Below are positions 1-7,264 of a stretch of DNA of 19,491 nt, one piece after another. How positions within the stretch are numbered: the first letter of the stretch is position 1; the number at the start of each line of letters is the position of its first letter. The stretch is from Planctomycetaceae bacterium. Its GTDB lineage: Bacteria > Planctomycetota > Planctomycetia > Pirellulales > Thermoguttaceae. The translations under genes and the position numbers were made by a program. A model generated the notes under the pieces. It worked only from the letters and a program-made list of their open reading frames with translations. It made no database searches and was not told the DNA's origin. The stretch is taken from NCBI GenBank assembly GCA_031288765.1, contig JAITQV010000071.1, forward strand, positions 1-19,491. Reading direction: 5' to 3'.

Positions 1-794
1 TTACTGGTTCCATCAGACCAGTCGGCAAATGAGTTAGGAGTTTTCCATGTATTGAGATTACCGGCAACTTGTAATCCTGCCATTTTGAATGGAGAATTGT
101 TTTTACGTTTTGGACTTGAAGATTCATAAAGGGAACGTGTTTTGAAGGCAACATCCCACCAACTAGTAATATCCGAAGCCGTTGTTTGACCGGTAGGAAT
201 CGTTCCTTCTGTTCTCAAATAAATGACCGGAGCATAATCTGTTTGCGGACCGGGACGCCAATCATCCGTGTAAGCAACACCACTGCGGCGTGAAGGGCAT
301 TTGACAATCGGAACAGAACCATGAGCCTTTTTTTGTTCCGTTGTTAAAGTTCCCCAATATGTTCGAAAATCTTGTGAGATACCTGTCCCACTACTGTAAG
401 AGGTAATGTTATCGTACAACGATTGTTGTTCAATGTACGGTAACAGCAAAACCCAAAAACCGGGACAGAAACCTTCGATAAAATACGGAGGTAATCCCGA
501 TACGGTATCGTGGAAGTTGTGTATTCCGATACCTTGTTGTTTCAGATGGTTGGTACATTGTGAACGTCTTGCGGCTTCGCGTGCAGCTTGCACAGCGGGT
601 AACAGTAACGCGATTAACACGCCGATAATCGCAATTACCACAAGTAACTCCACCAGCGTAAACCCGTTTCGGTATTCGTTTCGACGAACTTTCGAACGGA
701 ATTTACCGCCGGAACACAACATAACACACAGCATGAAACATACTGTGAGGCTTGCCATCAAACATGGCAGAAGGTTAAATAAAAGTTGATACAT
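1..794 (-). CDS. DUF1559 prepilin-like protein (3' end outside window)
   Basis: 264 residues are visible; the C-terminus lies beyond position 1. The reading frame has a type IV prepilin signature: NGFTLVELLVVIAIIGVL starting near residue 43, then LLLPAVQAAREAARRSQC, the hallmark start of the DUF1559 (SBP_bac_10) family that is greatly expanded in Planctomycetes. The expected G|F prepilin peptidase site is G44-F45. Typical downstream family motifs follow: HDTVSGLPP, a WVLLLPYIEQQSLYDN-like segment, and KCPSRR. The start at 794 is set by AAGGAG (complement of 802-807) 7 nt upstream. This gives an unusual 43-residue extension before the cleavage site, containing its own hydrophobic stretch (residues 3-27) and a basic KFRSKVRRNEYR segment. 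Internal methionines at residues 13, 21 and 25 are alternative starts but lack a visible ribosome site. Role inferred: pseudopilin-like envelope or secreted protein of unknown function. Confidence 0.93.
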   Translation of the reverse strand, partial: MYQLLFNLLPCLMASLTVCFMLCVMLCSGGKFRSKVRRNEYRNGFTLVELLVVIAIIGVLIALLLPAVQAAREAARRSQCTNHLKQQGIGIHNFHDTVSGLPPYFIEGFCPGFWVLLLPYIEQQSLYDNITSYSSGTGISQDFRTYWGTLTTEQKKAHGSVPIVKCPSRRSGVAYTDDWRPGPQTDYAPVIYLRTEGTIPTGQTTASDITSWWDVAFKTRSLYESSSPKRKNNSPFKMAGLQVAGNLNTWKTPNSFADWSDGTS

Positions 795-826
795 TTTTAC
801 ACTCCTTTAATAGGATGTTACTGATT

Positions 827-853
827 AACAGATTACATAACGCATAATCTGTT
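827..853 (-). promoter_or_regulatory. inverted repeat upstream of DUF1559 gene
   Basis: AACAGATTA (827-835) and TAATCTGTT (845-853) form a perfect 9-bp inverted repeat with a 9-nt spacer, 33 bp upstream of the DUF1559 start codon. It could be an operator or a leader hairpin; no factor can be assigned. Confidence 0.35.
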
Positions 854-1007
854 GTTGCTGAAATTGGGAAACAAACACTAAGCCGAGAAACGGCAACAGA
901 AATATCGCCCTTTGTCAGGAGCGACACGCAACTTTGGATAGGCTTATTCCCACCGACAAAAGTGGTGCATTACATGTTTTAAAATCTAATGCTGAATTAT
1001 ACCCATA

Positions 1008-1105
1008 ATAACTGAACGCGACGCTCCCCGAACGGGAGCCACGCAACTTTTCAGTTATACGGTAATTTTCTACCCGAAAAATCCGGTTGTCATGTAGAAA
1101 ATTAC
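1008..1105. repeat. pair of adjacent palindromes
   Basis: First dyad: ATAACTGAA (1008-1016) pairs with TTCAGTTAT (1050-1058), enclosing GCG/CGC (1018-1020/1042-1044) and GCTCCC/GGGAGC (1023-1028/1034-1039) with a 5-nt loop. Second dyad: GTAATTTTCTAC (1062-1073) pairs perfectly with GTAGAAAATTAC (1094-1105). The pair could be a structured RNA or the remains of a small mobile element. No U-tract follows in either direction, so a simple terminator is unlikely. Confidence 0.5.
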
Positions 1106-1416
1106 TGTTCGCCAAAGCGACCAAAGTATTGTTGACGTACTCGATTATTTTTTTCACCCGAATTTTTGTTCGAGCTACTTATTTTTTAAAATATAATTTA
1201 GTCTCCTAAATGTTGAAATTAAAAGATGGAAAATTATTTGATTGGTTATTCTATATTTAAAAAATTATCGGTCAAGATATCCCTCCCCAAAAAATAATTT
1301 TCGTGTCTTTTCGCATTTTGTTTTTATTTAGATGAATCTTCTAACGGAGATTTATTGATTTGTTGCGTTAATTTTCTATTGATAGGGATTTCCTACGGAA
1401 ATCAAATTATAACAAT

Positions 1417-1451
1417 AACTCCGCTTGCGAACTATTCACTATTCACTATTC
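1417..1451. repeat. AACTCCGCTTGCG motif with 7-bp tandem repeat
   Basis: AACTCCGCTTGCG (1417-1429) is followed by three copies of ACTATTC (1431-1451). The same CCGCTTGCG core occurs at 10595-10603 and 15311-15319, and on the other strand at 6777-6785, always in intergenic DNA and often near CTATTCACTA-like or TAATAGT-like strings. It is a dispersed non-coding motif of unknown role. Confidence 0.5.
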
Positions 1452-1470
1452 ACTATAAACTATTAGTTAG

Positions 1471-2205
1471 TTATGCCGCTCGCTGAGTTTCCTCAATAGC
1501 CAAATAAATCCGTGTAAACGGTTCCGCAAAATCAATAGTTCGTGAAAGACGTTTGATGTTGTCAACCCAAAGTTGATGCTCGGCTTCGTTGACCACCGGA
1601 ACAGCAAGAAACCGGTTGCCAATTTTAACCTCCTGCCAATCCTCAAAATTTAACCCCGGAACCTCCGGAATCCGACGCTGCTCTTTTTCGTCGTTGGAAC
1701 TCAGTTGAAGGTGAACATTTTCAATCCCAAACGATTTCAATGACGCATTCAGCTCTTCGGAAATTTCAAGCGTTGATTTGGACGCGGGAAATTCAGGAAA
1801 AAGAGGCAAAAGTTCGGCGGATGATTGTTCGGCGTTTTTTTCTTCCCGAACCGGTTGTTCCGGTGAAATTTGTTTTTTCCCCGTTTCAAAAACATAGAAC
1901 ACGGGAGTTCCAATATGTTCATGAACCGCTAAAACCGCGGCAGTGTTTGTGAAAACATACGTAACCGGAATTTTGGAACGAATCAGGAGCGTTTTTGCGA
2001 TTTGTTCGCCGTAAAGAAACGGAGCCAATGTATTACCGTAAAGAATTTCCTGAGTCCGGTTGGGTTTTAGCGGAATGGTACAATGAAATTCGATAGGTCT
2101 TCCCGTCTGATTCAAGATGAGGTAGCCGCCGATCAAACCTACTCGCGGCAGATCGATTACCGTCAAAAAACCCAGCTTTTCCAACATCGGGGAGGTGTGT
2201 GGCAT
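1471..2205 (-). CDS. conserved hypothetical protein (planctomycete type)
   Basis: 244 residues with no signal peptide or clear membrane segment. The N-terminal half (residues about 10-115) contains VIDLPRVGLIGGYLILNQ, GRPIEFHCTIPLKPNRTQEI and LYGNTLAPFLYGEQIAKTLL. This pattern resembles, from memory, a planctomycete-restricted conserved protein without an assigned function. The middle (about 115-165) is a low-complexity acidic linker, and the C-terminal part (about 165-240) is a second folded-looking block. No catalytic motif is recognised. The start at 2205 has no clear Shine-Dalgarno sequence; methionine 7 is an alternative, also without one. The gene stands alone between two non-coding gaps. 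The coding call is firm from length and composition; function is unknown. Confidence 0.85.
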   Translation of the reverse strand: MPHTSPMLEKLGFLTVIDLPRVGLIGGYLILNQTGRPIEFHCTIPLKPNRTQEILYGNTLAPFLYGEQIAKTLLIRSKIPVTYVFTNTAAVLAVHEHIGTPVFYVFETGKKQISPEQPVREEKNAEQSSAELLPLFPEFPASKSTLEISEELNASLKSFGIENVHLQLSSNDEKEQRRIPEVPGLNFEDWQEVKIGNRFLAVPVVNEAEHQLWVDNIKRLSRTIDFAEPFTRIYLAIEETQRAA

Positions 2206-2604
2206 AGTAACAGAGCGTGTAAATGACGCTGAACTTTTTATCGGAAAACAACACCGTAAAAAATCAGTAAATCATATAAAGAAGAATCAATTCCATTTTC
2301 CATTGATTAAAAATTGCAAATTCTTTAACATTTTTTTGAGGGGACTCGACTTTTTTTGAAAAAGTGTTTTACTTATATGTTAAGCGGGAACGAAATAGTT
2401 AAACATGATAACATGTGCCGATCCGATAACCCAAACAATCCCGATAACAACGGTAATATAAAACGGTAATATAAACACGAAACGGTATATTTTACCGGTT
2501 GGGTTCCGAAAATGGCAAGAGTTGTCCTGTTTAAGATTGTCCTGTTTAATGAATATCACGCCTGAAAGACAAAAAAATTTTTCGATGACTCAGGACGATT
2601 TGCC
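2206..2604. other. intergenic region with short tandem duplications
   Basis: No gene seen. It contains two direct copies of ACGGTAATATAAA (2450-2462, 2463-2475), followed by a partial third copy, and a 15-bp duplication of TTGTCCTGTTTAA (2522-2534, 2537-2549). The sequence is AT-rich and may contain the promoter of the gene starting at 2605 or 2701, but no unambiguous -35/-10 pair was found. Confidence 0.5.
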
Positions 2605-3189
2605 ATGTTACTAAGGAACGGTATTTTTAGAAAGATTTTTAGAAAGTTGTTTTCGATTTTTTTGCAACCATTTTCCTCTTTTATTAACAATAGGTTATCA
2701 ATGTCAACCACTCCACGCGAACCGCATTTTTATTCACAAATTGATGTTGTTCATTCTCTTCCCCAATCAAAACCGGAACCTCAGTCGGAAGTTTGCAGCT
2801 TGTTGCGGGAGTTGCTTGCTGCGCAAAGTCGGCAAAATGAACTTCTGGAAGAACTCGTTTTACAGATCAGCCAACCGCATCACCGTAAAGCGATGGAGCT
2901 TGCTCTTTGGAAACGGTCAAATCCCGAATTAGCCGATTTTTGCCGGCGGGCTGCCGTGAAACTGGAGCGGGTTCAAACGGATTTGCTTTCCACGATTACG
3001 GAAGAAGTTGAATACAATGCGGACACTTTTCTTGAGAGCGAATTTTCCCTGAATGAATTTGTTGATCGGTTCGGAATGAAATTTATGCATCTGAACACTC
3101 TTCTCCAAGTTCTTTCACAACTCGGAAATGCTCCTGATATTCAGATTCAGCAGCCTACCGAACCCCGTAAAAACGTTAACTCAAAATAA
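2605..3189 (+). CDS. conserved hypothetical protein, helical
   Basis: The 194-residue open frame contains LLRELLAAQSRQNELLEELV (residues about 67-86), a likely coiled-coil helix, then HRKAMELALWKRSNPELADF, CRRAAVKLERVQ and a long helical C-terminal half ending in MKFMHLNTLLQVLSQLG. This resembles a planctomycete conserved protein of unknown function. The true start is uncertain. The first 32 residues are basic, AT-rich and hydrophobic (RKIFRKLFSIFLQPF), while the family-like sequence begins after methionine 33 at position 2701. AGGA lies 9 nt before 2605; a weaker ATAGG precedes 2701. If 2605 is used, the N-terminus could be a membrane anchor or amphipathic helix; if 2701, the protein is a 162-residue soluble one. 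No catalytic residues are evident. Confidence 0.8.
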   Translation: MLLRNGIFRKIFRKLFSIFLQPFSSFINNRLSMSTTPREPHFYSQIDVVHSLPQSKPEPQSEVCSLLRELLAAQSRQNELLEELVLQISQPHHRKAMELALWKRSNPELADFCRRAAVKLERVQTDLLSTITEEVEYNADTFLESEFSLNEFVDRFGMKFMHLNTLLQVLSQLGNAPDIQIQQPTEPRKNVNSK

Positions 3190-3222
3190 TTTTCGTTGAA
3201 ACAACAGTCAATTTACTTTCTA

Positions 3223-3326
3223 TACTATAACCTTTGAAATAATTACGCGGAAAACACGAAAACATACCGTTGATTTTCCGCAAGTCCGCCGGTAATAAAC
3301 GCCGAAAATTTCATTTGGTTATAGTA
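3223..3326. repeat. nested inverted repeats between two genes
   Basis: TACTATAACC (3223-3232) and GGTTATAGTA (3317-3326) form a perfect 10-bp inverted repeat, enclosing a second one, GCGGAAAA (3247-3254) with TTTTCCGC (3274-3281). It may be a hairpin in the transcript downstream of the preceding gene or a decayed small element. No poly-T run supports a Rho-independent terminator. Confidence 0.4.
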
Positions 3327-3408
3327 CACCTTGTCAATAACGGAAAAGTAAGATAGAATAATTTGTCTTATAAAATTATTTCCCGAGCGACATAGAGGAA
3401 TTTGTTAC

Positions 3409-3594
3409 ATGCCTAAAATTCTTTGTATCATTTCTTTAGTTATTTCGAGCATTATCTTTTTGGTTTTTCTTGCCAACATGTTGGCTGGAGTACCGTTTGG
3501 TTCCGCCGGAGGAATATTAATGAATATCGGCATGATAGCCGGTTCTCTTATTGTTGGAACGTTTAGTGTTCTAACGTTTCTGGAATGCCGGTGA
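3409..3594 (+). CDS. small two-helix membrane protein
   Basis: 61 residues with two hydrophobic segments (about residues 4-26 and 35-57) joined by a short VPFGSAGG loop, so a small integral inner-membrane hairpin protein is predicted. GAGGAA (3395-3400) sits 8 nt before the ATG and supports translation. From memory, similar short proteins of the form ILCI...FL...GVPFG...MNIGMI occur in planctomycetes, without known function. It is transcribed alone and converges on the cysteine-rich gene with only about 100 bp between the stops. Confidence 0.75.
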   Translation: MPKILCIISLVISSIIFLVFLANMLAGVPFGSAGGILMNIGMIAGSLIVGTFSVLTFLECR

Positions 3595-3698
3595 TAAGCC
3601 GGAACGCCGATAATTGAAGTCCGGCAACACCGGAAATATTCGCGGTCATTTTGACGAAACTTCCGGTGCGGTTTGCCGATAGCCGATAATAATGATCA

Positions 3699-4853
3699 TT
3701 ACGTTACGGGGATATTGGAGCGTAACGGCTGCCCCGGATTTGAATCCGGCGCATCGAGAATGGGACGGCGTTGTAATTTGGGTTCTTGTAATTTGGGTTC
3801 TGTTTCGGGTAATTCTTCTTCGTTTTGAAGTTTCAAGGGCGTATCATCATTTAAGAGCGGGAAAGAACGATTTTGTAATGTATTTTCCGGTTCCTTGTCT
3901 TCTTGGCGAAATTCCGCATCCTGAATTTGATTGGAATCTTTTTTCATATCCGCCAACGCCTTACCGGTTCCTTTGGGGTCTAAATTTTTCGTAACATTGC
4001 AAATATCTTGGGTACAAACGCAAGGATTTCGATTACAGAATTTGCAGGTATAAGCGTAAGGAACTTGACCGGCGAAACCGGGTTGATCACATTCGCACGG
4101 GTCTTTATGGCAAAGCGGGCAAGACCAACGAAAAGAAAACGGACGCGCATAACCGGCAAAAAGCGACGGGTTCCAATGCGGTCTGTAATACGGCGCCGGA
4201 TTGTAATATACGGGAAATTTTCTTGCTCCGTTGTTGTACACATCAAGAACCGGGCGCGGAATAACCGACAAAAATCGCGGTTCTTTATAAGGGTTAAACT
4301 CTCCTCGCGGTCCGAAACCGTCATCGGCATGTTCACAGGGATCGCTTCGGTGTTCACGGCAGGCGTCGCAAGTTCCGCACGGTTCGCCGCCGGCGGTTAA
4401 ATCGCAGGAGTTGGGCATATTTTGGCTTCGCGGCTGCACGCAATGCCGGCACAACGTCTTTTCGCATGGAAAACCCGCCTGACACATTTTACATTGACCG
4501 CAGGGAGTTTTCGGATTTTCTTCGCAAAGCGGACAAGTTTTCGGTTCGAGCCCTTTGGTTTCCTGATCGTATTGTTCTTTAAGCGTCCGGCGTTTCTGTT
4601 CGGTTTTGGGAATTTCGGCGTACCGGTTATGGCGAACCTGACCGGAAGTTTTACCGCTAATGAACTTCGGATTTACGCCAACCGTTTTCGGATTCGGATA
4701 GGAAAACGAATCCTTCGAAAACGAACTTCTCGGAGAAGAACTCTTCGGAAATGAATTGTTGGGGATTTCATGCCCTGAAATACCTTGTACAAACAAAAAA
4801 ATCAAAACCGGTAATCCTAAAATAATTTTCAGATTGTTAAGACGAAAAAACAT
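3699..4853 (-). CDS. secreted cysteine-rich protein, CxxC repeats
   Basis: 384 residues from the chosen start. Residues 1-27 form a signal peptide (basic-poor N-region, then a KIILGLPVLIFLFVQG core). A Ser/Pro-rich and charged stretch follows, then two cysteine clusters: residues about 107-175 (CPLC, CGQCKMC, CRHC, CGTCDAC) and about 245-280, where C-x2-C-x4-C-x-C occurs twice (CPLCHKDPCEC and CKFCNRNPCVC). A Tyr/Pro/Asn-rich block lies between them. Export plus many cysteines suggests a disulfide- or metal-stabilised extracytoplasmic protein; the motifs look like zinc knuckles but no enzyme family is recognised. The open frame extends upstream to 4928, but AGGAG (complement of 4861-4865) lies 7 nt before the methionine at 4853, directly before the signal peptide, so the shorter start is preferred. 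Confidence 0.88.
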   Translation of the reverse strand: MFFRLNNLKIILGLPVLIFLFVQGISGHEIPNNSFPKSSSPRSSFSKDSFSYPNPKTVGVNPKFISGKTSGQVRHNRYAEIPKTEQKRRTLKEQYDQETKGLEPKTCPLCEENPKTPCGQCKMCQAGFPCEKTLCRHCVQPRSQNMPNSCDLTAGGEPCGTCDACREHRSDPCEHADDGFGPRGEFNPYKEPRFLSVIPRPVLDVYNNGARKFPVYYNPAPYYRPHWNPSLFAGYARPFSFRWSCPLCHKDPCECDQPGFAGQVPYAYTCKFCNRNPCVCTQDICNVTKNLDPKGTGKALADMKKDSNQIQDAEFRQEDKEPENTLQNRSFPLLNDDTPLKLQNEEELPETEPKLQEPKLQRRPILDAPDSNPGQPLRSNIPVT

Positions 4854-4860
4854 GGATATT

Positions 4861-4865
4861 CTCCT
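4861..4865 (-). promoter_or_regulatory. ribosome binding site deciding the start at 4853
   Basis: AGGAG on the minus strand, 7 nt upstream of the ATG at 4853-4851. It favours this start over the longer open frame beginning at 4928 and places the signal peptide at the N-terminus. Confidence 0.8.
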
Positions 4866-5312
4866 AATTTCCGGTGGGTGTATTTTTTTCAAACGGGGTT
4901 TTGTTTTTACGGACGGATTGGTTCTCACAATATTTATGGGATATTCTCCGATTAGGGTATCATAGGTTGTATTTTCGTGTTGTGTTGTCTAATTCTGCGA
5001 ATTTTTTGCGGGCAAATTTTTTTCGTCTTACCGATAATCGTTAAAATTCTCACAATTTGAACTCTTTCAAAAATGCTGCCGAATAGAATACCTTTTTTTG
5101 AAAATTTCGGCGAAAACCAAAATCTTTGCGGCGAAACCGGCAACTTCGGGCAAAAACCGCCGCTAGCACCCTTCACATATTTACACACTTTTGCGGTTTC
5201 CGCTGACACACGACTTTTCTTAATTCTTTGTTGTATATCATATTAGGAATTGAATACAACGTAATTCTTCTCCTTTAAGAGCAGAAAAAACATGTTACAA
5301 AAGCCGGAAAAA

Positions 5313-5553
5313 CTCTCGAGAGATAAAAATTATCTCTCAAGAGATGAAAACCATCTCACGAGAGATGAAACCTATCTCTTGAGAGATGAAAGTTATCTCT
5401 CAAGAGATGAAAACTACCTCACGAGAGATGAAAATTATCTCTCGTGAGATGAAAACTATTTCTCAAGAGATGAAAGCTATCTCTCGAGAGATGAAAGTTA
5501 TCTCTCAAGAGATGAAAGCTATCTCTCGAGAGATAGAAATTATCTCTTGAGAG
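5313..5553. repeat. 21-bp tandem dyad array 1
   Basis: About 11.5 units with an exact 21-bp period and no indels; unit starts fall at 5313, 5334, 5355 and so on to 5544. Each unit has the dyad ATCTCT-CR-AGAGAT (variants CTCTCGAGAG, CTCTCAAGAG, CTCTTGAGAG, CTCACGAGAG and its complement CTCTCGTGAG) plus a 7-bp linker of the type GAAAnYT. The array lies 196 bp beyond the stop of the minus-strand gene ending at 5749. In-frame TGA in the unit at 5376 interrupts at least one heptad reading, so it is unlikely to be coding. See arrays 2 and 3 for the same architecture with other dyad sequences. Confidence 0.95.
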
Positions 5554-5643
5554 TTTTTTTCACTTTTTTACCCCAAAACCGGTTTTTCCGCCATTCCAAT
5601 TGCTAAATGGGGAGCATTATAAACAACTTAACTGTAAATTTAA

Positions 5644-5705
5644 GTATCTATTCAGTGGAATGTTTTTTTGTTCTAAGCCCGCGGGGCAAGATGTGTATAA
5701 CCGGC
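5644..5705 (+). repeat. dispersed element, GTATCTATTCAGT type with GC core
   Basis: GTATCTATTCAGT (5644-5656), then GGAATGTTTTTTT, then TTGTTCTAAGCCCGCGGGGC (5668-5687) and a GATGTGTATAACCGGC tail. A second copy in opposite orientation lies at about 13425-13526. The GGAATGTTTTTT part also occurs after array 3 (17833-17844, with one difference). This is a dispersed non-coding repeat rather than a gene. Confidence 0.75.
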
Positions 5706-5748
5706 AACAGAACACAACACAACACAACCGCCGGATCCGTCCAAACAA

Positions 5749-6735
5749 TTATATTCGTTTACACCAGAAGATTGCGGAGATAAGCAATTCGGAAACGATT
5801 GAAATTCCGCGTTGCACTCCGGCAATCACAAGAGCATACAAAACCGCTAATTCGGCGGCATCCGTTGGGGTTAATTCAGGATCGGTGTTCATCAGAAGCG
5901 TGATAAGTAACGGAATTGTAATTTGCGTGATAATAATCTCGCGAACACCCAATCCGCCGGGAATCATAAGAATAAAACCGACAACAACAGAAAGAGTTGC
6001 CGCCAATACGTATTGGGGAAGATGCTCCGTTAACGTCCCCGTATCAATGCCAACTCCCCGAATTGTCGCCCAAAGACTTAACCCCAGCAACAACCAATCA
6101 ATACTCATCAACCCCCAACCATAAACCATTGTGCGGAACCGGAGTTTCCGCAATTTTTGATCAATTTCCGGGTCTTTGCCGCCCACACCGAGTTGTTTGG
6201 CAAAACGCCTGAAAATGGGGGGAAATACCGGTAAACCAATAAAAAGCATTAAACCGGCGGCGACAAAGGTCAGATAATTACCAACCGGCAAGTCACGGAA
6301 CCATAATATCATAATCATTGCGGAAATAAATCCGCCGACCGCCATCATATTGAGGGTTTCGAGGACGACGGTTGCCGCGGCGATACTTAGTTGGGTTCGT
6401 TCGCGGTTTAGCAAACTCGCCCGAAGAATCACAACCATTGCCTTACCGGGGATATATTTTCCGAGATGACCAATGTAATAAGCACGAAATGTTTCATACC
6501 AACCCGGATGTTGCCCGAACAGCCGCATGGTATGGCGCCAGAAAAAAACCGACGGAATATAGGAAATTCCGTAAAAAAACGCCGAAACCGCTAACCAATA
6601 ATAATTGGGTGTCCAATGAATTTGGTTTACTTTGTGCCAAGACTTTTGCAATTCCCAAACAATCCAGCCGAAAATCGCCAGAACAATTACAATCTTCACA
6701 ATTAAAATCAGACGTTTTTTCAAAACAGGATTCAT
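5749..6735 (-). CDS. UPF0104 / LPG-synthase-TM family membrane protein
   Basis: 328 residues with about seven or eight predicted membrane helices (first at residues 8-28). Diagnostic motifs of the lysylphosphatidylglycerol synthetase transmembrane family (PF03706, YbhN/AglD-like) are present: GHLGKYIPGK at 89-98 with a following R105 and LL, a conserved E126 helix, and IPGGLGVREI at 258-267. The family includes the flippase domain of MprF and membrane proteins acting with glycosyltransferases on lipid carriers. This protein lacks the soluble aminoacyl-transferase domain of MprF, so a lipid or polyprenol-sugar handling role is an inference, not a reaction that can be named. No Shine-Dalgarno is visible before 6735. 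It stands alone; its 3' side faces repeat array 1. Confidence 0.9.
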   Translation of the reverse strand: MNPVLKKRLILIVKIVIVLAIFGWIVWELQKSWHKVNQIHWTPNYYWLAVSAFFYGISYIPSVFFWRHTMRLFGQHPGWYETFRAYYIGHLGKYIPGKAMVVILRASLLNRERTQLSIAAATVVLETLNMMAVGGFISAMIMILWFRDLPVGNYLTFVAAGLMLFIGLPVFPPIFRRFAKQLGVGGKDPEIDQKLRKLRFRTMVYGWGLMSIDWLLLGLSLWATIRGVGIDTGTLTEHLPQYVLAATLSVVVGFILMIPGGLGVREIIITQITIPLLITLLMNTDPELTPTDAAELAVLYALVIAGVQRGISIVSELLISAIFWCKRI

Positions 6736-7264
6736 AATTGGCGTTTAGGGGCTGGTTTGGGGTTTGGGAGTAATGCCGCAAGCGGAGTTTTCGCCGCAAC
6801 GGTTGTAATTATACTTTGCACGGTAATAAATGACAATTGTGTAGGAACATTGTGTAGGAACATGGGCGTCTTGCCCGCCATCGCTAAAAAGTAACTCGAA
6901 AAATCGTTGTCTAAAACAATCTTTACGATAGGATAAACAGGATTTTATTTGTTTTTTACCCTGTCAATTCCATAAATCCCGTCAAAAAATAGGCTTGGAG
7001 AAGTTCGTTCCTTAAAATCATCTGCCCCTGATTTGAGTGTTTGCAATGCAAATGTAAGTGCTTTGTTTGAAATGGTTCACGGAAAGCAACTATGGGAGTT
7101 ACCGGAAGAGGAACAAATAAAAATCCCAATAGGGGTAGGTACGACCGACAAAAAATATGCTATAATCTTTTACCAATATTGCCTATTTTCCAAAAAAAAT
7201 TTTATTGCATTGCAATGCTTAGGCAATATGTCACGTTTCATTAACCATTTTCCCCCGAATTGCC
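6736..7264. other. divergent intergenic region
   Basis: The gap between divergent genes should carry two promoters, though none is unambiguous. It contains a CGCAAGCGGAGTT motif (6777-6789), two 13-bp direct copies of ATTGTGTAGGAAC (6836-6848, 6849-6861) followed by GGGCGTCTTGCCCGCC, an open stretch without stops from 6976 onward discussed under findings, and a nested hairpin (7176-7229) just before the metalloprotease start. Confidence 0.5.
7176..7229 (+). promoter_or_regulatory. nested hairpin in leader of metalloprotease gene
   Basis: ATATTGCCTA (7176-7185) pairs perfectly with TAGGCAATAT (7220-7229), enclosing the perfect palindrome GCATTGCAATGC (7207-7218). The structure ends 35 bp before the ATG at 7265, where no Shine-Dalgarno is seen. 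It could be an operator or a leader RNA hairpin; the regulator is unknown. Confidence 0.45.

Larger units (their letters stand above)
795..1470. other. intergenic region with hairpins and short repeats
   Basis: I see no convincing gene here. The gap holds a 9-bp inverted repeat 33 bp upstream of the DUF1559 start (827-853), two adjacent strong dyads (1008-1058 and 1062-1105), two copies of an ACGCAACTTT phrase (926-935 and 1041-1050), and an AACTCCGCTTGCG motif followed by a 7-bp tandem repeat ending just beyond the neighbouring gene's stop codon. A minus-strand open frame at 915-1157 starts with GTG and runs through the dyads; it is judged non-coding. Confidence 0.6.
4854..5748. other. large repeat-containing intergenic region
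   Basis: This 895-bp gap separates the start of the cysteine-rich gene from the 3' end of the UPF0104 gene. It holds the first 21-bp dyad array (5313-5553), a dispersed element (5644-5705), and a GTTGTAT/ATACAAC inverted repeat near 5240-5270 flanked by direct AATTCTT copies. Open frames at 4952-5209 (minus) and 5600-6124 (plus, overlapping the real membrane gene) have no supporting features. Confidence 0.6.

Noticed and set aside
915..1157. Minus-strand open frame of 80 codons with a GTG start
   Set aside because: It runs through two strong palindromes and two ACGCAACTTT copies, has no ribosome site and resembles no known protein.
4952..5209. Minus-strand open frame of 85 codons upstream of the cysteine-rich gene
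   Set aside because: No ribosome site, low-complexity basic composition, and no family resemblance; treated as non-coding leader region.
5313..5553. Array 1 as a CRISPR array
   Set aside because: Units are contiguous 21-bp repeats without unique spacers, and no cas gene is in the window.
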